From: Pandoraea capi
Lineage (GTDB): Bacteria; Pseudomonadota; Gammaproteobacteria; Burkholderiales; Burkholderiaceae
Assembly: GCF_902459735.1 (NCBI RefSeq)
Contig: NZ_CABPRV010000004.1
Coordinates: 310,001-374,000, forward strand
Direction of reading: 5' to 3'
DNA: 64,000 nt
Shown: piece after piece, positions 8,114 through 17,375 of the stretch
Numbering within the stretch: position 1 is the stretch's first letter
Layout: each line of letters opens with the position of its first letter
The notes under the pieces: model-generated
Database searches by the model: none
What the model was told of the DNA's origin: nothing
What the model saw: only the letters and a program-made list of their open reading frames with translations
Program-made: the position numbers and the translations under genes

Positions 8114-11100
8114 TCAGTTTCCTTCCTTGGCGGGGCCGTCGGTTGCGTCCGGTTTTTCATGACGTGCTTCCGGATGCTCCACCGTATCCAGATCCTCGTG
8201 TGCGAAGCGCTTGCGCACCAGCACGAAGAAGACCGGCACGTAGTAGATCGCGAGGAACGTTGCGGCCAGCATACCGCCGATCACGCCCGTACCGATCGCG
8301 TGCTGCGAAGCCGAACCGGCACCGTTCGAGATCGCCAGCGGCAGCACCCCGAGAATGAACGCCATCGACGTCATCAGAATCGGGCGCAGACGCAGTCGCA
8401 CCGCTTCCATCGTCGCTTCCATCAGTGTGCGGCCCTGCTCTTGCAGATCCTTGGCGAATTCCACGATCAGAATCGCGTTCTTCGCCGACAGACCCACTGT
8501 CGTCAACAGACCCACCTGGAAGTACACGTCGTTCGACAACCCGCGCAGCGTCGCGGCCAGCAGTGCACCCAACACACCCAGCGGCACCACCAGAATCACC
8601 GAGAACGGGATCGACCAGCTTTCGTACAACGCGGCCAGACACAGGAACACGATCAGGATGGAAATCGCGTACAGCGCCGGCGCCTGCTGACCCGAGATGC
8701 GCTCTTCGAACGACAGGCCCGTCCACTCCAGACCGATACCCGGCGGGAGTTGCTTCGCGATCTCTTCGACAGCCTTCATCGCGTCGCCCGACGACTTGCC
8801 CGGTGCCGGCATACCCTGAATTTCCACGGCAGGCACACCGTTGTAACGCTCCAGACGCGGCGAGCCGTAAGTCCACTTGCCGGTGGCGAAGGCCGAGAAC
8901 GGCACCATCGTCCCGCTGGCGTTACGCACGTACAGCTTGTTGATGTCCTGCGGCAGCATCCGGTCCTTCGGTTCCGCCATCACGTACACCTTCTTCACAC
9001 GACCACGGTCGATGAAGTCGTTCACGTACGACGAACCCCACGAGGCAGACAGCGTCTGGTACACGTCGGAGATCGACAGGCCCAGTGCGGAAGCCTTTTC
9101 TTCGTCGACGTCGACCTTGTACTGCGGCGTGTCGTCCAGACCGTTCGGACGCATGTTCGCCAGGTTCGGGTTCTTCGCCGCCATGCCAAGCATCTGATTC
9201 CGGGCCGCCATGAGCGCGTCGTGGCCGAGGCCTGCGCGATCCTGCAACTCGAAGTCGATACCGCCCGCGTTACCGAGTTCCGGCACCGACGGCGGGTTGA
9301 TGGCGAAAATCATGGCGTCCTTCACGCTGGCGAAAGCCTGATACGAGCGCGCAATCACGGCCTGTACCTTGAGGTCGGACGCCTGACGGTCTTCCCACGG
9401 CTTCATCATCGTGAACGCCAGACCCACGTTCTGACCGCGGCCGTTAAAGCCGAAGCCCGTCACCGTGAAGATCGAACGAACCGAATCCTTTTCCTTCTCG
9501 AGGTAGTGCTTCTCGACCTGCTTCATGACGTCGAGCGTACGTTCCTGCGTCGCACCCGGCGGCAATTGCACGAGGTTGAAGAAGTAACCCTGGTCTTCGT
9601 CCGGCAAGAACGCCGTCGGCATACGCACGAACAGGAAGCCGACCGCCGCCACGATCACGACGTAGACGATCATGAGCGGCGCGGTGCGCTTGAGCAAACG
9701 CTCCACCTGCCCCTGATACGCCTTCGAGCCGCTGTCGAACTTGCGGTTGAACCAGCCGAAGAAGCCGCGCTTCTCGTGGATTTCGCCCTTCTTGATCGGC
9801 TTGAGGATCGTTGCGCACATGGCCGGCGTGAGCACGATAGCCACCAGCACCGACAACGCCATGGCCGCCACGATCGTCAACGAGAACTGACGATAGATGG
9901 CACCCGTCGAGCCGCCGAAAAACGCCATCGGCACGAACACCGCCGAGAGCACCAGCGCCACACCCACCAGCGCGCCGACGATCTGATCCATCGCCTTCTT
10001 CGTCGCTTCCTTCGGACTGAGCCCCTCCTCGGCCATCACCCGCTCGACGTTTTCGACCACCACAATGGCATCGTCGACGAGCAGACCGATGGCCAGCACA
10101 AGGCCGAACATCGAGAGTGTGTTGATGGAGAAGCCCGCGGCACCCATGATGCCGAACGTACCGAGCAGCACCACCGGCACGGCAATCGTCGGGATGATCG
10201 TCGCCCGCAGGTTTTGCAGGAACAGATACATCACCAGGAACACGAGCACGATACCTTCGATGAGGGTCTTGATCACTTCCTCGATCGAGATCTTCACGAA
10301 CGGCGTGGTGTCGTACGGATAGTCGACCTTCATGCCCTGCGGGAAGTACGGCTCCAGCTCGGTAACCTGCTGCTTGACGGCAGTCGCCGTTTGCAGCGCG
10401 TTCGCCCCCGTGGCCAGCGTAATCGCCAGACCGGCGGCAGGCTTGCCGTTGTAACGGGCCACCACCTGATACGACTCACCGCCCAGCTCGATGCGCGCCA
10501 CGTCACCCAGACGCACTTGCGAGCCGTCCTTGTTGACCTTGAGCAGAATCTTGCGGAACTGCTCCGGCGTTTGCAGACGACTCTGGGCCGTCACGGTCGC
10601 GTTGAGCTGCTGGCCCTTCACCGCAGGCGCGCCACCCAGCTCACCCGCTGAGATCTGCACGTTCTGCGCCTGAATGGCGTTCGAGACGTCGATGACGGTC
10701 AGGTTGTAGCCGTTGAGCTTCTGCGGATCGACCCACACGCGCATGGCGTATTGCGAGCCGAACAACTGGACCTGACCCACGCCGTTCACACGGCTGATCG
10801 GATCCTGCACGTTGGCGGCAATGTAGTTCGCCAGGTCGATGTCGGTCATGTTGCCGTCATCGGAATACGCGCCGATCACCAGCAGGAAGTTCTTGGTCGC
10901 CTTGGCCACCTTGATACCCTGCTGCTGCACCTGCTGCGGGAGCAGCGGCGTGGCGAGCTGCAGCTTGTTCTGCACCTGCACCTGCGCGATGTCCGGGTTC
11001 GTGCCTTGCGCGAACGTCAGCGTGATCTGAGCGGTGCCCGAGCCGTCGGACGTCGACGACATGTATTCCAGGTGGTCGATACCGTTCATCTGCTGCTCGA

Positions 11101-11293
11101 TCACCTGCGTGACCGTATCCTGCACGGTCTGCGCCGAAGCGCCCGGGTAGGTCGCGGTGATCTGCACCGACGGCGGTGCGATCGGCGGGTACTGCGAGAC
11201 CGGCAGCTTCAGAATCGAAAGCGCGCCGGCCAGCATGATGACAATGGCGATCACCCAAGCAAAGATCGGGCGATCGATAAAAAACTTTGCCAT
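8114..11293 (-). CDS. acrB: RND multidrug efflux permease, AcrB/HAE1 family
   Basis: A 1059-residue inner membrane proton-driven drug exporter, normal length for the HAE1 family. The N-terminus [17 protein letters not shown] is diagnostic. The proton relay in TM4 is intact ([20 protein letters not shown], the DD pair near residue 407), as is the loop-rich periplasmic part and the second-half repeat ([17 protein letters not shown]). It pumps hydrophobic and amphiphilic drugs with AcrA and the outer membrane factor. The start has GGAG 8 bases upstream and lies 15 bases after acrA. BpeB is the likely closest named Burkholderia protein. Confidence 0.96.
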   Translation of the reverse strand: MAKFFIDRPIFAWVIAIVIMLAGALSILKLPVSQYPPIAPPSVQITATYPGASAQTVQDTVTQVIEQQMNGIDHLEYMSSTSDGSGTAQITLTFAQGTNPDIAQVQVQNKLQLATPLLPQQVQQQGIKVAKATKNFLLVIGAYSDDGNMTDIDLANYIAANVQDPISRVNGVGQVQLFGSQYAMRVWVDPQKLNGYNLTVIDVSNAIQAQNVQISAGELGGAPAVKGQQLNATVTAQSRLQTPEQFRKILLKVNKDGSQVRLGDVARIELGGESYQVVARYNGKPAAGLAITLATGANALQTATAVKQQVTELEPYFPQGMKVDYPYDTTPFVKISIEEVIKTLIEGIVLVFLVMYLFLQNLRATIIPTIAVPVVLLGTFGIMGAAGFSINTLSMFGLVLAIGLLVDDAIVVVENVERVMAEEGLSPKEATKKAMDQIVGALVGVALVLSAVFVPMAFFGGSTGAIYRQFSLTIVAAMALSVLVAIVLTPAMCATILKPIKKGEIHEKRGFFGWFNRKFDSGSKAYQGQVERLLKRTAPLMIVYVVIVAAVGFLFVRMPTAFLPDEDQGYFFNLVQLPPGATQERTLDVMKQVEKHYLEKEKDSVRSIFTVTGFGFNGRGQNVGLAFTMMKPWEDRQASDLKVQAVIARSYQAFASVKDAMIFAINPPSVPELGNAGGIDFELQDRAGLGHDALMAARNQMLGMAAKNPNLANMRPNGLDDTPQYKVDVDEEKASALGLSISDVYQTLSASWGSSYVNDFIDRGRVKKVYVMAEPKDRMLPQDINKLYVRNASGTMVPFSAFATGKWTYGSPRLERYNGVPAVEIQGMPAPGKSSGDAMKAVEEIAKQLPPGIGLEWTGLSFEERISGQQAPALYAISILIVFLCLAALYESWSIPFSVILVVPLGVLGALLAATLRGLSNDVYFQVGLLTTVGLSAKNAILIVEFAKDLQEQGRTLMEATMEAVRLRLRPILMTSMAFILGVLPLAISNGAGSASQHAIGTGVIGGMLAATFLAIYYVPVFFVLVRKRFAHEDLDTVEHPEARHEKPDATDGPAKEGN

Positions 11294-11308
11294 GAATGAG
11301 GCTCCGCG

Positions 11309-12541
11309 TTATTGGGCTTTGGCGCCAGAGGCGGCGTCGGCCTGCGCTGCGCTCGCGGCGGCCGGTGCGCTCGCACCTGCCGGCGCCTGCGCCTGAGCAC
11401 CCGGCAACTGCGCCGGCACTGCCTTCGCGGGCGCGCCCGGGCGCACCTTTTGAAGACCGGCCACGATCACCTGATCGCCTGCCGCCAGACCCGAACTCAC
11501 CAGCCACTTGTCGCCGACCGCGCGGTCGGTCACAAGCTGACGCAGCTCGACCTTGCCTTCCTTGTTCACGATGAGCGCCGTGGGCTGACCCTTCTGGTCA
11601 CGCGTCACGCCTTGTTGCGGCACCAGCAGACCGCCGTCCTTCACGCCTTCCTGGAGCTTGGCGTGCACGAACATGCCGGGCAACAGCTCGCGGTTCGGGT
11701 TCGGGAAGATCGCGCGCACGGTCACCGAGCCGGTCGTCTGATCGACCGTGATGTCCGAGAACTGGAGCTTGCCTTCGAGCGGGTACTTCGTGCCGTCTTC
11801 CAGCGTCAGCTCGACCTTCGCGGCGTTCTTGCCCGCGCTCTGGAGCTTGCCGTCGGCCAGTGCACGACGCAGACGCAGGCCATCGGCGGCCGATTGCGTC
11901 ACGTCCACGTACATCGGGTCGATCTGCTGCACGGTCGTCATGAGCGTGGCGGCGCCGGACTGCACGTAGGCGCCTTCGGTCACCTGCGACAGACCGGTGC
12001 GGCCCGAGATCGGCGCCGGCACGTCGGTGTAGCCGAGGTTGATCTTCGCCGTATCGACGGCCGCCTTGCCGGCCTGCACATCGGCGTCGGCTTGCAGTGC
12101 GGAGGCCACCGCGTTGTCGTAATCCTGCTTCGACACGGCTTCGACGGCGACCAGTTGCTTGTAGCGGTCGGCCAGCAGCTTGGTCGATGCCTGATTCGCC
12201 ACGGCCTTCGCGAGCGTTGCTTTGGCATTCTCGAATGCGGCCTGATACGTTGCCGGATCGATCTTGTACAGACGCTGGCCGGCCTTGACGTCACCGCCTT
12301 CGGTGAAATCGCGCTTGAGCACGATACCGTCGACTCGCGCACGCACGTCGGCGACGCGGTAGGGCGCGGTGCGGCCAGGCAGGTCGGTCGTCAGCGTGAC
12401 GCTCTGGGGTTGCAGTGTCACGACGCCGACTTCCGGCACCATGCCCTGCGGCTGCTGCGGCTTCTTGCCGCACGCGGCCAGGGTCAATACCGCGAGTGCG
12501 ACGGCAGTGACCATCCCCAGTGAACTTCTCTTGACGTGCAT
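11309..12541 (-). CDS. acrA: RND efflux periplasmic adaptor lipoprotein, AcrA/MexA family
   Basis: A 410-residue membrane fusion protein. I chose the ATG at 12541 because it begins a signal peptide with lipobox LAAC (Cys24); the frame extends 87 residues further upstream but that part looks non-coding. Family domains follow in order: beta-barrel and lipoyl halves (RTAPYRVADVRARVDGIVLKRDF), an alpha-hairpin (about 100-170), the second lipoyl half (GYTDVPAPISGRTGLSQVTEGAYVQ), and an Ala/Pro-rich tail. It bridges AcrB and the outer membrane channel. It is the first gene of the operon, under the promoter at 12915-12944 and a leader of about 370 nt. Confidence 0.95.
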   Translation of the reverse strand: MHVKRSSLGMVTAVALAVLTLAACGKKPQQPQGMVPEVGVVTLQPQSVTLTTDLPGRTAPYRVADVRARVDGIVLKRDFTEGGDVKAGQRLYKIDPATYQAAFENAKATLAKAVANQASTKLLADRYKQLVAVEAVSKQDYDNAVASALQADADVQAGKAAVDTAKINLGYTDVPAPISGRTGLSQVTEGAYVQSGAATLMTTVQQIDPMYVDVTQSAADGLRLRRALADGKLQSAGKNAAKVELTLEDGTKYPLEGKLQFSDITVDQTTGSVTVRAIFPNPNRELLPGMFVHAKLQEGVKDGGLLVPQQGVTRDQKGQPTALIVNKEGKVELRQLVTDRAVGDKWLVSSGLAAGDQVIVAGLQKVRPGAPAKAVPAQLPGAQAQAPAGASAPAAASAAQADAASGAKAQ

Positions 12542-12658
12542 ATACGCCCCCGATAAATGGAATGCGGTCAAACAAAATGACGAATACGTTGCGACGATTG
12601 CGACGGCGAAGGCTGGTCCGCAATCCCGTCGCACAAAGGCGGGCGGCGAATGCCAAAA

Positions 12659-12702
12659 GGCCCGGGTGAGCGGGCCATCGGAGACAAGCCCGTCAGGCGG
12701 GC
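12659..12702 (-). promoter_or_regulatory. possible attenuator hairpins in the acrAB leader
   Basis: Four short complementary segments: A ggcccg (12659-12664), B cgggcc (12671-12676), C gcccg (12688-12692), D cgggc (12698-12702). A/B and C/D can form together; B/C is the exclusive alternative. Read on the minus strand, the A/B stem is followed by UUUU (12655-12658), so it resembles a weak terminator that C could prevent. This is inferred from pairing only; stems are short. Confidence 0.35.
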
Positions 12703-12914
12703 CAACAAGACGTCCCCGGGCGCGGCGTTCACCGCGCACGCTGGCACTCGTTTGAGATCGTCGAACAGGCTCCGGGACATCAGGCGACCCCGACTGGCGC
12801 ACCTAACATCGATTCAGACGGTGCGCCTTGGTCAAATCGCTTACCCCGGTCAGGGAGTTTTCCCTTAGAGGAGGCAGCTTAAATGGTCCCTGTGCAATAG
12901 AGCAAGCGGCTGCT

Positions 12915-12944
12915 ATTATAGATACATTCATGAATGTATGTAAA
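12915..12944 (-). promoter_or_regulatory. acrAB promoter with TetR/AcrR-type operator filling the spacer
   Basis: On the minus strand: -35 TTTACA (12939-12944), 18-base spacer, -10 TATAAT (12915-12920). The spacer contains the perfect 18-bp palindrome atacattca/tgaatgtat (12922-12939). The acattca...tgaatgtatgta core closely resembles the known AcrR/TtgR-class operators. Binding of the divergent TetR protein here would block RNA polymerase at acrA and probably its own gene. Confidence 0.82.
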
Positions 12945-13032
12945 TCACATCGCGTCGCACCATAGTGTGGCGTGGTTTACATGACATTTCACAAATCCCG
13001 GCGCCCTCCGGCGCTCGCCCTGTGACACGACG

Positions 13033-13701
13033 ATGGCCCGCAGAACGAAAGAAGAAGCGATCGAGACCCGCAATCTGTTGCTGGATACCGCCGAGACGGT
13101 GTTCGCCCAGAAAGGCGTGTCGCGTACGTCGCTCGCCGACATCGCCGAAGCCGCCGGCCTGACCCGCGGCGCCATTTACTGGCACTTCAAGAACAAGATC
13201 GATCTCTTCAACGCCATGACGGATCGCATCCGCCTGCCGATGGAGCGCATGATCGACGAAGAATGCACGGAGCCGGAAAACGGCGATCCGATGCAGCGCA
13301 TGCACGAAATCTGCAAGCTCGTGCTCAAGGAAACCGCGCGCAACGAACGCCGCCGCCGCGTGCTCGACATTTTGTTCCACAAATGTGAATACACGAACGA
13401 GATGCTCTCGGTGCTGGAGCGTCAGCGCGAAGCCTGTGCCGACGGCAAGCAGCGCATCATGCGTGACATGGAGCGCGCCATCGAGCGAGGCCAGTTGCCC
13501 GCCGCCCTCGACACCCGCCGCGCCGCCATCATGCTGCATGCGCTCGTGGTCGGCATGATGTCAGACTGGCTGTTCCTGCCCGATTACGATCTCGGGGTGG
13601 AGTGCGACGCCGTGGTCGATGGCTTCTTCGACATGCTGCGCACCAGCCCGGCGATGCTCCGCCCCAGCGGCAAACCCGTGCACAGCGCCCTGCCTGCCTG
13701 A
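13033..13701 (+). CDS. TetR/AcrR family repressor of the efflux operon
   Basis: A 222-residue regulator. The N-terminal helix-turn-helix (about 34-53, SLADIAEAAGLTRGAIYWHF) is of the AcrR/TtgR/BpeR type, followed by KNKIDLFNAM. The C-terminal ligand domain includes ERRRRVLDILFHKCEYTNEM, also typical of drug-responsive AcrR-like repressors. It is transcribed divergently from acrAB with a perfect operator between them, so it most likely represses the pump until a drug ligand releases it. The ribosome site is weak (gtgacacgacg before ATG). Closest named relative is probably BpeR or AcrR. Confidence 0.92.
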   Translation: MARRTKEEAIETRNLLLDTAETVFAQKGVSRTSLADIAEAAGLTRGAIYWHFKNKIDLFNAMTDRIRLPMERMIDEECTEPENGDPMQRMHEICKLVLKETARNERRRRVLDILFHKCEYTNEMLSVLERQREACADGKQRIMRDMERAIERGQLPAALDTRRAAIMLHALVVGMMSDWLFLPDYDLGVECDAVVDGFFDMLRTSPAMLRPSGKPVHSALPA

Positions 13702-14182
13702 AATCGCAGGGGCGATCGAAGCGGCACTTACCGCCCCTCGCGATTTACTACATATATTAATTAGCAGGCCCGCCGAATCCGGCCTTCCGGTCTCCGCTCT
13801 CACCGCCCCCGCTCCCCCGCACCGCCTCACGCCGACACCTGCCGCGCGCTCGCGCCGCGATGTCAGGCGCATGTGCACACTGTCCCGATTTTTCGATTCG
13901 GTGCGCGGCGTCGCCGCGCCGGACGGCATTCGAGCGCCGTGATACGGCGTATACCTGTACAGCGTGGCAGCGTTATATATAATCCTACACAACGCGTTGC
14001 GCACCCCGCGCAACCGACGGTCCGGCCTCGCTGCCCGACCGTATCCATGTGCCGGCTCGCGGCGATTCGAAAGGGATCAAGGGTGATCGAGGGTGATCGA
14101 ACGGGAAGTCCGCCCCGACGTCACCGTCATTCGCGCCGATCATCGAGCCTGCCTGGCCCATTACACGCTGGAGACCACTTTC
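13702..14182. other. intergenic region upstream of modA
   Basis: About 480 bases without a supported gene, richer in AT around 13750 and 13975. It contains the modA promoter and a ModE-type operator (13971-13994). The modA frame stays open upstream of 14183, but those codons show no signal peptide or family match. Confidence 0.6.
13956..13994 (+). promoter_or_regulatory. modA promoter overlapped by a ModE-type operator
   Basis: The 24-base element at 13971-13994 begins CGTTATAT and ends CCTACACAACG. This matches, in length, outer half-sites and the inner CCTACA, the E. coli ModE operator in front of modA as I remember it. A -10 TATAAT lies inside it (13978-13983) with a weak -35 TGTACA at 13956-13961 (16-base spacing). 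ModE bound to molybdate would therefore cover the -10 region and repress modABC when molybdate is plentiful. Confidence 0.8.
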
Positions 14183-15016
14183 GTGAAAGCTGCTGTCGCA
14201 ACCACCGTCACCGTTAGCCCGAAGTCCCAAGCCACACCGCGCGCCGGCACGATGCTGCGCCGCGTTCTGAGCGTTGCCGCCGTCGGCACGAGCCTGTTGT
14301 TTGCCGGCCACGCTGCGGCCCAGCAAGTGTTTGCCGCCGCCAGCATGAAAGACGCCCTCGACGACCTGTCGGCCGCCTACACCAAGGAAACGGGCAAGAA
14401 GCCGGTGCTGGTCTACGGCGCCAGCTCGACGCTCGCCCGCCAGATCGAAAAAGGCGCACCGGCCGACGTCTTCATCTCCGCTGACCAGGACTGGATGGAT
14501 TACGCCCAGAAGCACGACCTGATCGACACCGGCACGCGTCGCAATCTGCTGGGCAACGAACTGGTACTGATCGCGCCGGCCACGACCACGGGCGACGTCG
14601 ACCTCAAGTCGGGCGCGGACCTCGATGCCAAACTGGCGCAGGTGCCGAACGGCAAGCTCGCCATGGGCGACCCCGCACACGTGCCGGCTGGCCTCTACGG
14701 CAAGGCCGCCCTCGAGAAGCTCGGCATCTGGTCGAAGGTGCAGGGCAAGGTCGCCGCCGCCGACAACGTGCGTAACGCGCTGCTGCTCGTCGCGCGTGGC
14801 GAAGCCCCGTACGGCATCGTCTACAAGACGGACGCCAACGCCGAGAAACGCGTGCGCATCGCCGGCACCTTCCCGGCCGACAGCCATGCGCCGATCGTCT
14901 ACCCGGTGGCCGTGACGAAGCAGGCCAACCGCGCCGACGCCGATCCGTTCTACAAATTCCTGCAAACGCCCACGGCGCAGGCAACGTTCCAGCGTTTCGG
15001 CTTCAGCCGTCCGTAA
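14183..15016 (+). CDS. modA: molybdate ABC transporter, periplasmic substrate-binding protein
   Basis: A 277-residue secreted binding protein. The GTG at 14183 is chosen for the GGAG 9 bases upstream; a later ATG at 14252 would start directly at the signal peptide MLRRVLSVAAVGTSLLFAGHAAA. The mature protein starts QQVFAAASMKDALDDLSAAYTKETGKKPVLVYGASSTLARQIEKGAPADVFISAD, the hallmark of ModA including Ser residues that coordinate molybdate. The tail ends with the usual FYKFLQTPTAQATFQRFGF. It delivers molybdate or tungstate to ModBC encoded next. Expression is probably controlled by the ModE site at 13971-13994. Confidence 0.95.
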   Translation: MKAAVATTVTVSPKSQATPRAGTMLRRVLSVAAVGTSLLFAGHAAAQQVFAAASMKDALDDLSAAYTKETGKKPVLVYGASSTLARQIEKGAPADVFISADQDWMDYAQKHDLIDTGTRRNLLGNELVLIAPATTTGDVDLKSGADLDAKLAQVPNGKLAMGDPAHVPAGLYGKAALEKLGIWSKVQGKVAAADNVRNALLLVARGEAPYGIVYKTDANAEKRVRIAGTFPADSHAPIVYPVAVTKQANRADADPFYKFLQTPTAQATFQRFGFSRP

Positions 15017-15076
15017 GCGCATCGTGCGGACAATGCTGACGCAACAGGCACAACAAGCACTACGGAAATCACCGTC

Positions 15077-15775
15077 ATGGGCCTGACCTCGGAAGAATGG
15101 GGCATCGTCGAACTCAGTCTGCGCGTAGGTCTGTGGGGCACGCTTTGCAGCCTGCCCTTCGCCTACGCTGCCGCCTGGCTGCTCGCGCGCCGTAGCTTTC
15201 CCGGCAAGGCGCTGCTCGATGCCATTCTGCATTTACCGCTCGTGCTGCCGCCGGTCGTCGTGGGCTTCGCGCTGCTCGTGCTGTTCGGCGCGCAAGGCGC
15301 CATCGGCAAATTGCTGCGCGAGTGGTTTCACTTCACGTTCGCCTTTCGCTGGACGGGTGCCGCGCTGGCCGCCGGTGTGATGGGTTTCCCGCTGCTTGTC
15401 CGGGCGATCCGGCAGGCGCTGGAAGCGTCCGACACCAAGCTGGAACAGGCCGCGCAAACGCTCGGCGCCGGCCCCTGGCTCACGTTCCTCACGGTGACCC
15501 TGCCGCTCACCGCCACCGGCGTGCTGCACGGCTTCGTACTGGCGTTCGCCCGCGCACTGGGCGAATTCGGTGCGACGATCACGTTCGTCTCGAACATTCC
15601 GGGGCAGACGCAAACGCTGCCGCTGGCGATCTACACGGCCACGCAAGTCCCCGATGGCGACGCAATGGTCTGGCGCCTGTGCGCGATTTCGGTCGTGCTC
15701 GCGGTCGCCACACTCATCTTCTCCGAAGTCATGATCCGCTTCGGTAATCGCAAGGCGCTCGGTTATGACGGTTGA
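15077..15775 (+). CDS. modB: molybdate ABC transporter permease
   Basis: A 232-residue inner membrane permease with about five transmembrane segments. It shows the family features: WGTLCSLPFAYAAAWLLARRSFPGKALLDAILHLPLVLPPVVVGF, the EAA loop around LEQAAQTLGAGPWLTFLTVTLPLTATGVLHGF, and LGEFGATITFVSNIPGQTQTLPLAIY, typical of ModB. It moves molybdate from ModA across the membrane using ModC. It lies 60 bases after modA and its end overlaps the start of modC by 11 bases, indicating a coupled operon. Confidence 0.95.
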   Translation: MGLTSEEWGIVELSLRVGLWGTLCSLPFAYAAAWLLARRSFPGKALLDAILHLPLVLPPVVVGFALLVLFGAQGAIGKLLREWFHFTFAFRWTGAALAAGVMGFPLLVRAIRQALEASDTKLEQAAQTLGAGPWLTFLTVTLPLTATGVLHGFVLAFARALGEFGATITFVSNIPGQTQTLPLAIYTATQVPDGDAMVWRLCAISVVLAVATLIFSEVMIRFGNRKALGYDG

Positions 15776-16880
15776 AGTGCGTCTCAAGCATCGCTTCGGC
15801 GACTTCTCGCTCGACGCCGAGTTCGCCGCCGGTATGGGCGTGACGGCGCTGTTCGGGCCGTCCGGCAGCGGCAAAAGCACAGTGGTCAATGCGGTGTCCG
15901 GGCTGCTCAGGCCCGATGCCGGGCGCATCGTCGTGGGCGACGACGTGCTCTTCGACAGCGCCGCCGGTGTCGCCCTGCCGACCTGGCGTCGTCGCATCGG
16001 CTACGTGTTTCAGGACGCGCGACTGCTGCCGCATCTGACCGTTCGCCAGAACCTGCTCTTCGGCCGCTGGCTGAGACGGCGCGACGTGGCCGCCGCCGGC
16101 AGCGGCGCCATCGCGCTGGAACATGTGGTCGATGTGCTCAACCTCGGGCACCTGCTGAGCCGGCGTCCCGGCGCGCTGTCGGGCGGAGAGAAGCAGCGTG
16201 TGGGCATCGGCCGCGCGTTGTTGTCGTGCCCGCGCATGCTGCTCATGGACGAGCCGCTCGCCTCGCTCGATCACGCGCGGCGCACGGAGGTGCTCGACTA
16301 CCTGAACCGTATTCGTCATGAGTTGAAGTTGCCGGTGCTTTACGTCACGCACTCGCTGGATGAAGTGATGCGGCTGGCCGATCAGGTGGTGCTGTTCAAG
16401 GAAGGACGTACGATCTCGCAAGGGGCCCCGGCCGACGTGCTCAACGTGCATCGCGACGCGCTCGACGGCACCGCGGAGTCGCCGGGCACGGTGCTGGAGA
16501 CGCGCATCGTCGCGCATGACGCGCAGTACGGTCTGACGGAACTGGCCGTGAACGGCAACGACGCGATCCGGCTGCGTGTGCCGCGTGCGGGTGGCGAAGC
16601 GGGCGACGCGTGTCGCATTCTGGTGCGCGAGCGCGACGTCGCCGTGGCCACGTCGCCCCCGGTCGACACCAGCGTACTCAACGTGTTGCCCGCCACCGTG
16701 AGCGCGCTGCGTGATCTTGGCGATTCGGTCGAGGTCACGGCAACGCTGACGGGCAGCAATCACCACGACAGCGGCGTTACGCTGCGTGCGCGCATTACGC
16801 GCTTCTCCGCAGACCAGTTACGCCTCACACCGGCGCATAACGTGTATCTGCTGATCAAGTCGGTCGCCCTGACTCGCTGA
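15765..16880 (+). CDS. modC: molybdate ABC transporter ATP-binding protein
   Basis: A 371-residue ATPase with Walker A GPSGSGKST (31-39), ABC signature LSGGEKQ (138-144), Walker B LLMDEP (159-164) and an H-loop YVTHSLDE. The C-terminal third (from about residue 300, VLNVLPATVSALRDLGDSVEVTATL) is a TOBE/Mop domain that binds molybdate and can inhibit transport when it is abundant. Full-length for ModC. It overlaps modB by 11 bases. A 17-bp hairpin lies downstream. Confidence 0.95.
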   Translation: MTVEVRLKHRFGDFSLDAEFAAGMGVTALFGPSGSGKSTVVNAVSGLLRPDAGRIVVGDDVLFDSAAGVALPTWRRRIGYVFQDARLLPHLTVRQNLLFGRWLRRRDVAAAGSGAIALEHVVDVLNLGHLLSRRPGALSGGEKQRVGIGRALLSCPRMLLMDEPLASLDHARRTEVLDYLNRIRHELKLPVLYVTHSLDEVMRLADQVVLFKEGRTISQGAPADVLNVHRDALDGTAESPGTVLETRIVAHDAQYGLTELAVNGNDAIRLRVPRAGGEAGDACRILVRERDVAVATSPPVDTSVLNVLPATVSALRDLGDSVEVTATLTGSNHHDSGVTLRARITRFSADQLRLTPAHNVYLLIKSVALTR

Positions 16881-16915
16881 GCGGACTCGCGCCGCGCGAG
16901 CCATTCGCATCCGAG

Positions 16916-16960
16916 AAAAAGCACAAGGCGTCGCAACGGAATCCCGTTGCGACGCCTTGT
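16916..16960 (-). terminator. strong intrinsic terminator
   Basis: Perfect 17-bp stem (16923-16939 with 16944-16960), four-base loop aatc. Read leftward the stem is followed by GC and five U residues (A run 16916-16920). It ends the MXKDX-repeat gene transcript; the hairpin may also stop modC transcripts, although no T run follows on the plus strand. Confidence 0.85.
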
Positions 16961-16981
16961 CGCTGTACCACGACGACGAGC

Positions 16982-17266
16982 TTACTTGCTCATCGCATCG
17001 CCCTTCTTCATGGCGTCGCCTTTGCCCATCGCATCGCCCTTCTTCATGGCGTCGCCCTTGCTCATCGCGTCGCCCTTCTTCATGGCATCGCCCTTGCCCA
17101 TCGCGTCGTGCTTGGCCATGGCATCGCCCTTGCCCATCGCATCGTGCTTGGCCATGGCATTGCCCTTCGACATGGCGTCGCCCTTGCTCATGGCGTCCTG
17201 CGCAAAGGCTGCGCCCGTGCAGAGTGCCAGACCCATTGCCATCACTGCCAGATATCGCGTCTTCAT
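16982..17266 (-). CDS. pentapeptide MXKDX repeat protein, exported
   Basis: A 94-residue protein: a signal peptide with probable cleavage after AFA (residue 22), then a mature part made almost wholly of the five-residue unit GDAM-x-K / HDAM-x-K, about fourteen times. This is the MxKDx-repeat family. The x position alternates S, G, K and A, and the pattern is rich in Met, Lys and Asp, so metal or anion binding, or methionine oxidation scavenging, are possible; no function is established. DNA repeats of 15 bases make it prone to slippage. It sits between the modABC operon and a molybdoenzyme operon and has its own terminator. Confidence 0.85.
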   Translation of the reverse strand: MKTRYLAVMAMGLALCTGAAFAQDAMSKGDAMSKGNAMAKHDAMGKGDAMAKHDAMGKGDAMKKGDAMSKGDAMKKGDAMGKGDAMKKGDAMSK

Positions 17267-17375
17267 TGCTGTTACTCCTTGAGTGAGAAATTTCCAGTGA
17301 GACGTTTCCTGTCCGTCTCCTAAATCGTGCAGTCATGCGAACCGGAGGGTTTCAACGCCGCTCCGGCTTTTCGCA

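Larger units (their letters stand above)
12542..13032. other. acrA-tetR divergent intergenic region with long acrA leader
   Basis: 491 bases without an established gene. On the acrA side, transcription predicted from about 12908 gives a leader near 370 nt that contains two small overlapping frames (12780-12809 minus, 9 aa; 12568-12780 minus, 70 aa; joined by TGATG) and GC-rich hairpins at 12659-12702. On the tetR side only a short leader is present. The promoter and operator are at 12915-12944. Confidence 0.6.

Noticed and set aside
7409-10651. 1080-codon open frame on the plus strand across the efflux genes
   Set aside because: It is antisense to acrB and the outer membrane factor, which are full-length known proteins. 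High GC with few stop codons on the opposite strand creates such frames; the product is Arg/His/Gln-rich and matches nothing.
12542-12802. 87-codon N-terminal extension of acrA
   Set aside because: The frame is open, but the signal peptide with lipobox starts at 12541, and the upstream residues match no adaptor family.
16982-17266. CRISPR-like repeat array
   Set aside because: The 15-base repeats are in frame within a protein with a signal peptide and have no spacers.
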